Source: Epiperipatus broadwayi (Eukaryota; Onychophora; Udeonychophora; Euonychophora; Peripatidae). Taken from it: DNA of 64,000 bases. The notes below the pieces were generated by a model, which made no database searches, was not told the DNA's origin, and was given only the letters and a program-made list of their open reading frames with translations. Shown here one piece after another: positions 13,111 to 23,973 of the stretch; the stretch's first letter is position 1, and every line of letters begins with the position of its first letter. The stretch spans positions 2,803,844-2,867,843 of the forward strand of contig JAQFVV010006293.1 in the NCBI GenBank assembly GCA_028023455.1, given 5' to 3'. Made by a program: the position numbers and the translations under genes.

Positions 13111-13528
13111 TTTGATTTTGGCTCTATTACAGATTAGTTTTTTTTATTACTAACTCTTACAAAACAAATTTTATTTTGCTTATTTTTAGTTTTAAATATT
13201 TTACTCAAATGAAGTGTTCTACTAACTCAAAACCCTCTCAGTTCTCTCTAATTTCCACCTGATTATAAACAATCCCCAATAATATTTTTTTTATCTCTCT
13301 GACCATTTTTCTTTCTCTCTCTTTTTTATTTATATTGTATATCTTGCTCTTTTTATTTTATATTATTAATTATTTTAATTCTTAGTATTATAATTTGTTT
13401 ACTTTGGCTATTTTTCTTTTTGCACTGCTCATCGATTTCACTTTTATAACTACATAATTTAGCATTCAATTTAAATTTTAGTTTTGGATTTTATAATTTT
13501 AAATTCTAATTATATTGGTTCTTTTATA

Positions 13529-13543
13529 GCACTTCGGCACCCA
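13529..13543 (-). other. Primer-binding site
   Basis: The minus-strand sequence TGGGTGCCGAAGTGC directly adjoins the LTR end ...TTCAACA. Its complement ends in CCA, as a tRNA 3' end would. Confidence 0.6.
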
Positions 13544-15304
13544 TGTTGAATGACATTTCAACTGGGTCCCCTTCAATTACAATATTAACTATGTTTAAAA
13601 TACCTTGTAAACATAACCTTTTAATATCTTGGCTTTAATAAATTTTATTTCTAAACTTTAATAAGTTTATTAATAAGCTCAATACATAACTTCTTGGTAG
13701 TTATTATTTTATATATTTGATACTATGGGAACAGACTGGCCCTTCAAACAGAGAGAATACTATTGATGGCATGATCATCAATGATATTCATAGTCAGATC
13801 GAGCTATACCAAGCATAATATGACAATAGACCATGGCCCATCTTCACTACTGGAGCAAAACTCTGCCATCCAAAGCATTTTATTTGTTTTGAGGATCAAA
13901 TTCAAGCACCAGACAACCACCTGTTATATAGCCATTATGCTTCTGATGACAGGCACACAATCTAGTGCTTGACATATCCCAGGTTAGATCATACTCTTAA
14001 TCAGGGGGTTCAGCACATCTAAAATTAACACATATAACATTTATCTCTTTAAATAAATTGTGACAAAGTGACAAGAGAGAGAGAATAGACCATTAAGCAA
14101 ACATTAATATTTATTCAAGCACACATATATAATATAACAATCTAATATTTTGCATAAAGAAATATTAATAATTAATCAGGCTAATATTATAATAGTCCTT
14201 CATTAAAGTTCATTTAATATAAAGGGTATTCAGACAATTATATTATGAAAAAATATATCTACCTAGGCTTTCATGATATTAAATGGCATAATTCATTTGT
14301 TTTTTCATAAGTGTTACTTTCCAACTGGTTAGCTTTTGGATCTCCATTGATGGTTTTAGGACATATCTTCTATTCTTTTGATTGACAATGGGAGAGAGAA
14401 AGGGTAGCAGCAACCTCTATCTTATGACTTAAGCATTGTTTCCAGGCATGGACAGTTGATTTTGGTGGAAGACTTTGGGGCCTAAAATTCAGGCAAACAC
14501 TTCTAGGGTTGTCTAGCAATACATGTCGCTAGTCCTGAAGCTTCTGCAATAAGATTTTCTGTTACAATAATGATTGTTTTTTTTGTTCTTAGATTTTTTG
14601 AATCTCTGGAGCAATGAATAATGTAATGCATCAATTGCAAAATGAAGACTGGAATGATTTGCAGACTCAAGAGCAGAATGAATAACAATATTTAATTGTG
14701 ACTTTTTATACTTTTTCTCTTCCATTGTTTTAATTTCTTAACATTATTTTTCATTTAGATTGTAACTTGAATCTGTTTTCAATTAATTTCTACATTTCAT
14801 TTTATCTAATCTTTTTTCCTAGATTAATGTACTATCTTGTCATGTTTATACTGAAGAGATAGTTTATATAGATTTTTAATTAATTCAATTGTTAATTTTA
14901 CCATTTCTTTATCAGTCAGTAATCATTTAAACTAATTACATTTTTGAAAGTTTTTCTTTTACAAACTAATTCTTATTCTGATTTTTTTTATATTTACTTA
15001 TTTTTATACATTTTACTCTTTTAATTTCTTTAAAAAGAGAGAGTGAGTTTTAAATCTTTTTCTACTTTAGATTTTTCTCCCACCCATTCTCAATACTAAA
15101 ACTTTATTCTATTTTTTTTTAAAAAAAAAAACAATATAATGCCATCTTTTTATTTTGCAAAATCGCATTTAAAAAAATCTACTTAACTAATTATTTCTTC
15201 AACTATTCTTTTTTTTCTTATTAAATTTGATCATATATTTTGAATTATAAAACATGTAACACAGATATATGTAAGTTTTATACATATATCTCGCTAACAT
15301 TACA
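13544..15304 (-). mobile_element. 5' LTR of minus-strand element
   Basis: 1761 bp, bounded by TG (13544) and CA (15303-15304) and adjoining a primer-binding site. It is homologous along its length to 9315-11078. The ORFs at 13781-13972, 14503-14688 and 14513-14725 are chance frames in the LTR. Confidence 0.75.
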
Positions 15305-18300
15305 ATAAATTGTAACTTTACAGATGCTTCTGTAAATTGGCTATTATAACTTAGAAACTATAAACATTTTTTTGGCTCTATTTGTTTTATAGTTAAGCAA
15401 ATATATTCTTTGTCATTGGTTGAATCTCATTTTAATGCTTAAGAGAAAATATTATTTTATAAAGCAATTCAAAGTGGCTTTTCATGCAGATTTTATGATC
15501 AATGCTTATATAAAAGACATATGCTTATATTTTTGTCACTATACTTCTTAAAAACAAAGCTATCAAATTGTATAAACAAATAGAGTTGTTCTCACAGATA
15601 AACAAATATTTTAATATAGAATTATAAATCTGATATCACAACATAAAAATATTTTAAATGAAAGTAATTATATTTAAAAATACACGTTAGCTTGAATAAA
15701 ACAAACAGTTCTTATATTTTACTGTGTGTGCATGCATGAGTAAAAGTTTATGTATTTTAGATTTAGCAAAGATTAGTTTACTTTGCTAAAATATTTACTT
15801 AATAATATTTATTAAAAAGTCAATTTAAAATTAATTAAAATAAATATCTGAGAACTTTATAGTTTTATTATTTATTTATTTTAAATAAATATTTGTAATA
15901 TTATTTTAAACCAAAAAATGAGGCAATTGAAAGAAGTTTAAAAATATTTTTTTCTCTTTATTTTTAAACATTTATTGCCTTGATTCAAAAATCTTAGCAT
16001 CTATCATCTGCACAGTAATAATCTTGATAACCCTTCTCAAATTTTCCTGAAAAAATAAAGAAATCCCAATGCATGATGGCAAATATTTTTTAATCCAGTC
16101 ATCATGTGATAACTGGTATAAAATCAGGACCTAAGTAGGTTAAAAGTTTAAAATAGCCATTTCTTTTTTAATTTCATCAAACATGGTTGAGTAACATAAC
16201 CAGTTTAAGTGTTGGGCAAAATGACTTCTCATAATACAAGAAAAAAATGAACAACAACAAATAAACCAAAAATTGACATTAATTAATTAATTATTTCAAG
16301 AAATCAAATTTATTGCAGTCAATTATTAATGGAAAATGGATAAAATGACTCATGAAATGCTGTTTAACAACTTCAAATTAAATCACTGGATTTCTTCAAT
16401 TTAAAGTGATAGTAAATAGCTGATATATTTGGAAAATTGTATTTATCAACTTCAAATAAGTTGCCAATATTTCTTAAAATATTTGAAAGTGACCTTTCTC
16501 TTTACTTTGGAATTGTGCATATATGTCTCAATATTGTGAATTTATTGTGTCTTTAATTATGGCAGGAAAAATTTTAATAATAATTTTTCAACTCAAATAT
16601 TCCTCCATAAACTTTGTTACATGGAAAAATGCTGAACTTTAATTCAAAATTAATGAAAATCACTCTGTTTATGGGCGATAACCCATTTGCTTGATCATAT
16701 ATATGGTCAAAAGTATTTAGCAATGTAGATTAATGATTTATAAACGAATAAGTTAATAAGATATTTTAAATGAAAGAAGTGTTGAATGCTAAATTTTGGA
16801 TAAAATTATAATACCATTTCAAATGGATTAAATTGTTTCATATAATAAACTACAAAATGTCTTCAGTGCTTAACAAAATGCATTATAGATTATCAATGCT
16901 AAATATTTAAATACCAGTAAATGAGTAGTGGATTATAAATGCTAAATATTTAAATGCCACTTATGGATTATCAAGGCAAGTGTTAAATATACGTATCAAA
17001 TTTATAAGCAATTCTTAAAACAGATTAATGTGTTGAATGTAACTTATCTTGGGTTAACAAGCATGCTAAAACTGGAATTTATTAATCTCTATATTGTGTT
17101 CCAAGAAAGGATTATATTACAAATGAAATTAATTATGCTTCACAACATCTTTGATACTGTTATTCAAAAGTTTATGAATTCCCCAAAACATTGGAATATT
17201 TCCAAGTATCACTATATTCATCTGTATAAATTTTTGAAATTATTATAACCATTGAAGTATAAACTGATGGATTATTTAATGAACTTTATTATAATTACTT
17301 CTTTCTTAGTTAGTTAATATTATTATTAATATAATAAAGACTATAAAAATTCCTCACATTATACATATATACAAGGGATATTTTAATTTAATATCATTGG
17401 ATAGAATTAAATGTGTTTTACCTTAGTTTTAGATAGTATAAATGCAGGTAACTATTAAACTTATACATATCTTTGCTATATTGCAATTATTATATGTTTT
17501 ATGGGGTTTTACGCTTCAACATCAAAACTAAATGGAGTTAATCATCCTTATTTAAATAAGTAGATCTGTAAGGTATATTTTATTCATGCTAAGTATGTGC
17601 GTGTATTCATATATACACACAATTTATAATAATTATAATATATTGTGTGTATATATGAATACACACACATACTTTTCATTACTCTTATATATTAGTATTA
17701 ATTTTTCAAATGTTATAAAATATTCAATATTGCATCCAGGTGATCCAATTATATTTTATTAGTAGAGTATTACTCCTAACGTTTAAGCCTTGAAATGCAT
17801 TTAGTAAAGGATCTTGAGGTGAAATAAATAATCCATATTAAAAGAGTGAAAAACTTCTCCAGCATTATCAAGTGAGGTTAATCAATAAATTGATTAGTTA
17901 GTAAAGCAAGCTAATCAAGGACCACATAGAGCATTTATCATTTACTATTATGATGATAATTATTACCATCCAGTATGTAAATTGAGGATTGTTTTAAAAT
18001 AATAAACAATCTATTCCTTCTTAATATTAGCATCTTTGTAGAACTGTATGAAAATACATCTTTCATATCACAAGTAGGAAATAACATTTATTAGTTATTT
18101 TATATAATTTTCTTTATTGTTATTATTCGTTTTTATCATTTATTTTATATTGTATAATAAAACAATTGTTATTTTTTTTAATACTTCTCTTTTGTCATTA
18201 TTAAAGAAGCATTGATATTGCATATTTACAAGATAAAGATCATATTTAAAATATTCGATTACACATAAATCTGTTTGGATTAAATACATCATTATTGTTA

Positions 18301-18787
18301 TTGGTGCTATTTGCAATATAAAAGTATTGGATAAGATGATGTACATAAAATCCCTTTTACATTGTCATATCCCAAGAAGAGTAAACACATTTTACTCCAT
18401 GCATTTATATTTTTACATTATACAACCCAGAGATAAATCATTTGTTAACTTTATATTTAAAATTGCTAGCCTTAGTTCAAAACACAGATTAAGTTACTCT
18501 TAATTAGTTTTATAGTACAATATATTTGCAAAAATATTTCCATTAAAATATAATAAGACTACACATATTACTGAATAACCCTGAGAAATTTATTTATTAT
18601 TTTATTAGATTTAAATCTATTATTACAATATAGAGTAATTTCAGCTCATGCAGAAATATAAAATTTTGTAAGCAAGCAATTTGAGTTAAATTAGTGATAA
18701 TCACACTTCCATATTATTGCCATAGTCTCAACTGGCTATGTGAGGTTTGAGATCACTCTTTTGGTTTCAATACATATATATATATAT
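15305..18787. other. AT-rich non-coding stretch
   Basis: No convincing ORF or RNA gene. Small ORFs (17030-17248, 18140-18346) have no recognisable family features. It includes two near-repeats of TGCTAAATATTTAAAT around 16906-16960, the hairpin at 17593-17672, and ends in a (TA)n run at 18774-18791. Confidence 0.5.
17593..17672. other. 30-bp-stem hairpin
   Basis: Arms 17593-17622 and 17643-17672 are reverse complements with one difference, around a 20 nt AT-only loop. The arms contain TGTGTATATATGAATACAC. It could be a microsatellite-derived cruciform, a tiny inverted-repeat element, or a hairpin-RNA source; nothing further distinguishes these. Confidence 0.75.
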
Positions 18788-18791
18788 ATAT
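18788..18791. other. Target-site duplication of the large LTR element (left)
   Basis: ATAT before the 5' LTR is matched by ATAT at 32540-32543 after the 3' LTR. Both flanks are TA microsatellite, so the exact duplication length (4 or 6) is ambiguous. Confidence 0.6.
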
Positions 18792-19761
18792 TGTGCCATT
18801 ACAATTTAGTCACTAGCTAAATTTATAGTAATGTGCATGTAGAAAAGGTAAACCAAAAATCATCATCACATTTTTATATAATCATAAATGAAGCTGTAGG
18901 GCATCCAAGTTCAAACCCTACAAGGTCCAGTTCTAAAAGCTTTAAACAGAGAAAGAATGGGTCAACAATTACATGCTTTACTTGTTTGTGTGTTGATAGA
19001 AAGGTAATACACACATTTAAACTATTTAATATTTAAATTTCCTGTTAAAAAGCAAAGTTATAATGCATACATATAGGCAATGTATGTGTAAATTATTTAA
19101 TTGTTTTATATTTCAAATATTAAACATTTTAACTTTCTTTAAAACTAACCTATGCTTGATCAATTCTAATATTTTATTCTATGCTTTTATTTTGCTTTTC
19201 TTTAATTATAATTGGGATTTAAAAGTTACAGACTTAATTAAATAATTGGGTTATAATTCCTAAGCTAGCAATCATATTATTTAAGGTTAGTTTATGAATG
19301 ATTTGAAAGAATGAAGGATGTGTGTACATTACATACAAAAATTTACATTTCCTAAATATTGAAAGAAAAGGAAGTATTAAATCTGTCAAATTATTTTTTT
19401 TGTACAATTTTTTTTGTTAAAAGAGGAAATCTGTTTAATCAGATATCGATCTTTGTAGCAATTTTTTTTTGTAAATAATTGTTTTTCACTTTGGAAGCTT
19501 ATAATGGGTCAGATCTCTAATTTTGAAATTGTCTTATCTCAAGATCTAAAGAAGGAAGCTCAAAGATTTGAAGTGTTACCTGGATGTTAAAAAAAAAAAA
19601 AAGAAAAGAAAGGAAATAAGGATTGAGTCTATTTTTTTTTTTAAACAAAAGTGTCTGGAAAAAGGATTAAACTTTTCAGTTGAAAAATAATGTAGTTGAA
19701 AATAAATTAGAGATCTAATTAAAACAAATTTGTCCAAAAATAGCAAGTGATGCTATCTCTG

Positions 19762-19794
19762 ATTGGTTAAGTTAGCTAAAAATTGGATATAAAA
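19762..19794 (+). promoter_or_regulatory. Candidate retrotransposon promoter (CCAAT and TATA boxes)
   Basis: GATTGG (inverted CCAAT) at 19761-19766 and TATAAAA at 19788-19794 lie about 1 kb into the LTR, where a U3 promoter would sit. The same pair occurs in the 3' LTR, with TATAAAA at 30177-30183. Transcription would start near 19820. Not experimentally supported. Confidence 0.5.
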
Positions 19795-21709
19795 AGCTGT
19801 CTTGAATTATTATTAGGATTATTGTTTATGATTCAGATTATTAAACTATCCAATTGAATGCTGAAAATATAAGAAATGTCTGGCTAGAAAAATTATATGT
19901 ATGTCCCATCGGTTCCGGACCATCTGGGGAAGCTGCACATCACATAGGAAAGAAAAGATGTGTCTAAAATAATATTCTACACCTTTCAACTGACCAGAGA
20001 AATAAGATGTTTTTAATAGAAGGAAGAAAGCATTCACCTGCATTCAAAGAAGATGAATTAATCTACTGATAAATATTAATCATCAAGTCCAATTAATTGT
20101 TACAACAACTGATTTTAAACTCAAGAAAATTTACAAATGGGAAAACAACTGCTGTATTTCATCCACATGCTTGACAGGAAGAGAAGAAAAATTAATATAA
20201 TGATTTCCAAATTGTCCACTAAAGCAAATAACCTCAATAGAGTCATCATCATCAAATAGTTATACACCTCAAGAAAGAGATTGTTCCCACGTAAAACGGA
20301 AATAGTAGCTGCAGAAATATAGACATTATACAAGACAAGTTTGAACCCTTGGAAATTCGCCACAAACAAAAGATCGGTAATATGACTTTTTATATCTATT
20401 TTCTTTATGATATCAGTCTTAAGAAACATTTTAGCAATAAAGTGGTATATTTTATTTAAAGAACCTTTAAAGACTATTCAGATCGATTAAAAACAAGAAT
20501 GTCTTACTAATAATAACTTTGAGCTTCATAAATGACCTTGAATGTATGAAAATTATTTGTTTATTAATTTTACAATATTAATGTGTAAAACAATTTTTTT
20601 TATGGTGTTATGATTTTAGTTTTAACTGATATATTATTATTATTTTGGTTTTTAATAATATTTTGTTATTATGGGATAAAACACGCACATACATAATAAT
20701 ATTTTTATATGTGTATAATTGGGAGTGAATGTGAAATAATGAGTAGTATTAGAATATTAGATTATTTTGTTTCAAGTTCAGTATAGATTTCAGCGCTTGG
20801 AAGGGAGGGGGAGAAAATAATTTAAAACTCTTTTCTAAAACTTGCTCTTTCAATTTTACTAACATTTTTTTTTACATTCTATTTACATGTTGGATTTTTA
20901 AAGTATGTGTGCTAATGAGCAGATAATATTTTTTTTAAATACTTTTCTCATGGAGTGAAAATCATGGTCAATGTGACGTCCAACTTAATACAAAATACAT
21001 TTGAAGGGAAAGGGGGAAGAACTTAAAATTAATCTGAGGATTGTTATATAATCAATTATTATTATTATTATTCATGTCAATTTTCATATTTATCTAGAAA
21101 TTTTTATGTATATGTTAGAAATGTAGTAATAAATATTAGTTTGTTTTATTAAACGAGGCGTATATATTTCATTAAGTGTAGTCTTTGTTAAGTGTGATTA
21201 TTCATCATCATCAATGGTTGAATATTAGTTATTTAAGATATAAGTAAATATGCTAAAATTAAGCAATAATTATGAATTTCTTTATAAAATTTAGTTTTAT
21301 GTTTAGGCTTAGTCCTAGAGCTGTAGTTGAAACCCTTGTCATTATTGTTATTATTATCATCATCATCATCGTCATCAACGTTTTAATTAATGAGCTGTTT
21401 AACTGTTTAAAGGCCATAAATAAATATTGATTTTATAATATTTAGTGATCTCTTAGTATTATTATAACCACATCCCATCATCTATTTCATGCAAGGATGA
21501 GTGAATTGCCATCCTAAATTAGTTATATATAATCTGAGCTAGTGAACTTATAAAAATATTGAAACACATTTGTTATGTTAAGATCTGAGAAATGATTTAT
21601 GTCTAATATACTCCACTTTGGTTTAAAGATGTTTTACTTTTACCTAAATATTAGTGCTTATAGTGATATGGCTCAAAAAGCAAAATCTCTCATTTTTATT
21701 AGAAATAAA

Positions 21710-21785
21710 GTACCAAAAAGGGATTCAAACCCGGTACATGTGAAAGGTTATTAGATATAACCGTGTCTAGATTCAGATAATCTAG
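21710..21785 (-). other. tRNA-like hairpin cluster inside the LTR
   Basis: On the minus strand three hairpins follow each other: CTAGATT/AATCTAG (7 bp, 5 nt loop), GGTTAT/ATAACC (6 bp, 5 nt loop), and GGGTTTGAATCCC (3 bp, T-loop/B-box-like). The last is enclosed by GTACC/GGTAC. The order resembles D, anticodon and T arms, but spacing is wrong for a functional tRNA. The same GAACCCGGTAC box occurs at 7125-7135. It is repeated in the 3' LTR near 32100-32175. Confidence 0.45.
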
Positions 21786-22148
21786 TGGCGCCCTGCTAGA
21801 CCATATTCACTTAGTATTTGTTTAAACATGCACTTAACATCAAACCAAGAAATGAAAGTGGATAAGACCTACTGTCTGTATACCTGAGTTATATTTTATT
21901 GAAATTACTAGTGTACTCACCTCACGTGATTACCATATAATACTGGTTATTAACAATTTCCCCATAATTCTTGATAGTATTAATAATTTGATCAACCTTT
22001 AATTTTGATATTGGACTCCTTTACTCAGATATAATAATATCTTTTGATCATCATTTAATTTTTGAATTTATGATTATTTCTTATATATAGTAGACAACTC
22101 AGGTATAATAATATCTTTTTTTTTGAACTCCATTTATTTAGGTTACAA

Positions 22149-22166
22149 TGGACACCCAACTGGGGC
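22149..22166 (+). other. Primer-binding site (tRNA-Lys-like)
   Basis: TGGACACCCAACTGGGGC starts one base after the 5' LTR. It resembles the classic Lys-1,2 site TGGCGCCCAACGTGGGGC with a few changes. Primer identity is therefore likely but not certain. Confidence 0.7.
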
Positions 22167-23370
22167 CTGATATTTTACCATATACCTGAAAAAGAGAGTC
22201 TATAGAATGATGGGAGATGTGTGGTTAAAAATAGAGAAATTTTTTTTAGTAAAATTTTTTTTTTTTCAGTAAAAATTTTTTTTTTGTCTTACAAAATTTT
22301 CTTGGCCAAACAGTCTTATTTTAGATGATGATGTTTAATATGATTTAATTTTTCATTGATGATGATAAAATGGGTACAGCCATAAAACAGCTTAGTTTTG
22401 TTTTATCAATTTTGAAAATAGAGATGAATATCACAACTTAAGACAAAGGTGAAATAAATAATAGATTTTTTTTTGTGGAACATTAAAATAATTTATTGCC
22501 AGATAGGATAGGCATAGTAATAGTGATGAATTATGGAATAGTAGTCTCATGTGTGTTTGGGGAGTTCATTTTGTAAAAAGTCTATGATTTTAGAGGTTTG
22601 ATTGGATGGTTGATCGTTGGAGTTTGGTTGGTTAGATTGCAGTTTTGATGATGAGTGGAGAGTTTTGTCATTGCCTTGAGAATGCTATGTATTTCGTGTA
22701 ACTTATGAATGATCAAACCCATTACTGCTCCAACCCAATTTATATGTTATCTTTATTTTATCATAAAGCAGTTAACAGTAGTCCTGCCATGATATCAGCC
22801 TATAAGTCTCCAAGAGAGAGAGAGCAAGGTTTCGTTTTTGTAGTCTATAATAAGCAGGGCATTCCTTGATACTTGCCACATAAGACTCCAAGAGAGAGAG
22901 CAAGGCATAGTTTATCTATTTTAGCCCCTAAGACTTAATACATCTTTTATTGCAACAGAGTTTGCTTCATTTAATCAAGGGTTGTGGTAGTTAATAGTGA
23001 TCGAATTGGGATGATCTTCTGAGTGCTCGTGATGCATTGTGTGATTATAGTGCTGTGACTGAATTCTTTTATTTATCTCAAGATTGTGAACTGCTAGTCA
23101 TTCTGTGGACTGTCAATATCTGTCGGATTTCTGGGAGAATGGATGAATGTATAATTTGGGCTATTACAGACAGACATGCACTATATAGATTATTGTTGTG
23201 TAGTTCATTAAATAAGGATATTAAAAATATTTTTTTTGTTGTATTTGTAAATGCATAATAAGGTGAAAATCAAATCAGTCAGTTGGTCAGAATAGGTGTC
23301 AGACAGGGAGAAGATGTGTGGATTTTTGATGGTCAGGGAAGTACAGATGGGATATATATAGTTTTATAAC
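22167..23370 (+). other. Long 5' leader of the element
   Basis: About 1.2 kb of untranslated leader before gag. It contains a repeated purine motif at 22805-22829 and 22883-22905 (core CCAAGAGAGAG then CAAGG), which could form part of an RNA dimerisation or packaging signal. It also holds a 73-codon upstream frame (23037-23258) that I regard as chance. Confidence 0.55.
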
Positions 23371-23808
23371 ATGAGTGAACTAAATTATAGTATGGAAGAG
23401 GTTATGGAAGAGGAAGGTGCCCCAATACCAGGAATCAGTGATCGTTTTCATACTGAAGAAGAGGATGGGGAGGTTTTCTTAAAAACACAAGAGGAAAGAG
23501 AGGAAGTAGAGGAAGATGCCTTTAATGTTAGTAGCAATAATACGGCCTCAAGTGTGGAAGTAGATGAGGAGTCAGAAGTGGGCCAGGCTCAAATAGCAAA
23601 GATGGCACCATCAGACATGGACATGATAATGCAGATGCTCAGAAGTATGAGAGAAGATAGTAAGCAAAATATAGAAAGTCTAAGAGAAGATAGTAAGCAA
23701 AGTATGGTAAATCTAGAACAAAAGATAGAGAAAAATAATAAAAGTATAGAGAGTCTAAAGAAGATAGTAAGAAAATATAGAAAGTTAGAGAAGATAGAAA
23801 AAATATAG
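23371..23808 (+). CDS. gag: Gag, N-terminal part (interrupted)
   Basis: 145 codons from ATG, beginning MSELNYSMEEVMEEEG. The first ~75 residues are highly acidic (runs such as EEEDGE, EEREEVEEDAF). From about residue 90 an 11-residue repeat starts (ESLREDSKQNI), part of a coiled coil. The frame is the same as that of the downstream gag part (23974-25704), and both are separated only by stops within a tandem DNA repeat. This points to one original protein of about 778 codons. Gag would assemble the virus-like particle of the retrotransposon. Identification rests on position between primer-binding site and pol; N-terminal coiled-coil gags are not typical of the family. Confidence 0.75.
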   Translation: MSELNYSMEEVMEEEGAPIPGISDRFHTEEEDGEVFLKTQEEREEVEEDAFNVSSNNTASSVEVDEESEVGQAQIAKMAPSDMDMIMQMLRSMREDSKQNIESLREDSKQSMVNLEQKIEKNNKSIESLKKIVRKYRKLEKIEKI

Positions 23809-23972
23809 AAAGTTAAGAGAAGATAGTAAAAAGGATGGTAAATCTAGAACAAAAGATAGAGAAAAATAATAAAAGTATAGAGAGTCTAAGAGAAGATAGA
23901 AGAAAATATAGAAAGTCTAAGAGAAGATAGTAAGCAAAATATAGAAAGTCTAAGAGAAGATAGTAAGCAAAG
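23655..23972 (+). repeat. 33-bp tandem repeat that disrupts gag
   Basis: Units coding for ESLREDSKQNI (33 bp) and a longer variant with a NLEQKIEKNNKSI block recur. Several units in 23740-23910 have lost one or a few A/G bases (AGTCTAAAGAAG, AGTTAGAGAAG, AGTTAAGAGAAG), creating the stops. The frame before and after is identical, so the net length change is a multiple of three. It is either true decay by repeat slippage or consensus error in a purine-rich repeat. Confidence 0.75.
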
Positions 23973-23973
23973 G

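Larger units (their letters stand above)
11079..13528 (-). mobile_element. Interior of a non-autonomous minus-strand LTR element
   Basis: About 2.45 kb between the two LTRs. It holds a broken gag-like region (12510-13110) and otherwise T-rich non-coding DNA (on the plus strand), with no trace of protease, RT or integrase. It is a deletion derivative or a non-autonomous element. The minus-strand sequence just before the 3' LTR is G-rich (ATGGGGTGTGTGTGA), a weak polypurine tract. Confidence 0.6.
18792..22147 (+). mobile_element. 5' LTR of the 13.7 kb Ty3/gypsy-type element
   Basis: 3356 bp, starting TGTGCCATTACA and ending GGTTACA. It is almost identical to 29180-32539: by eye about a dozen substitutions plus homopolymer-length changes, so the insertion is recent. 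At 3.4 kb it is very long for the group. It carries a TATA box (19788), an inverted CCAAT box (19762), trinucleotide runs near 21058 and 21345, and a cluster of tRNA-like hairpins at 21710-21785. Small ORFs in it (18833-19036, 19063-19245, 19846-20043 minus, 20121-20429 minus) recur in the 3' LTR only because the LTRs are copies. Confidence 0.93.

Noticed and set aside
18833-20429. Small ORFs duplicated exactly at 29221-30818, which might look like conserved genes
   Set aside because: They are identical only because the two LTRs are recent copies; the diverged LTR fragment at 61574 does not preserve the frames.
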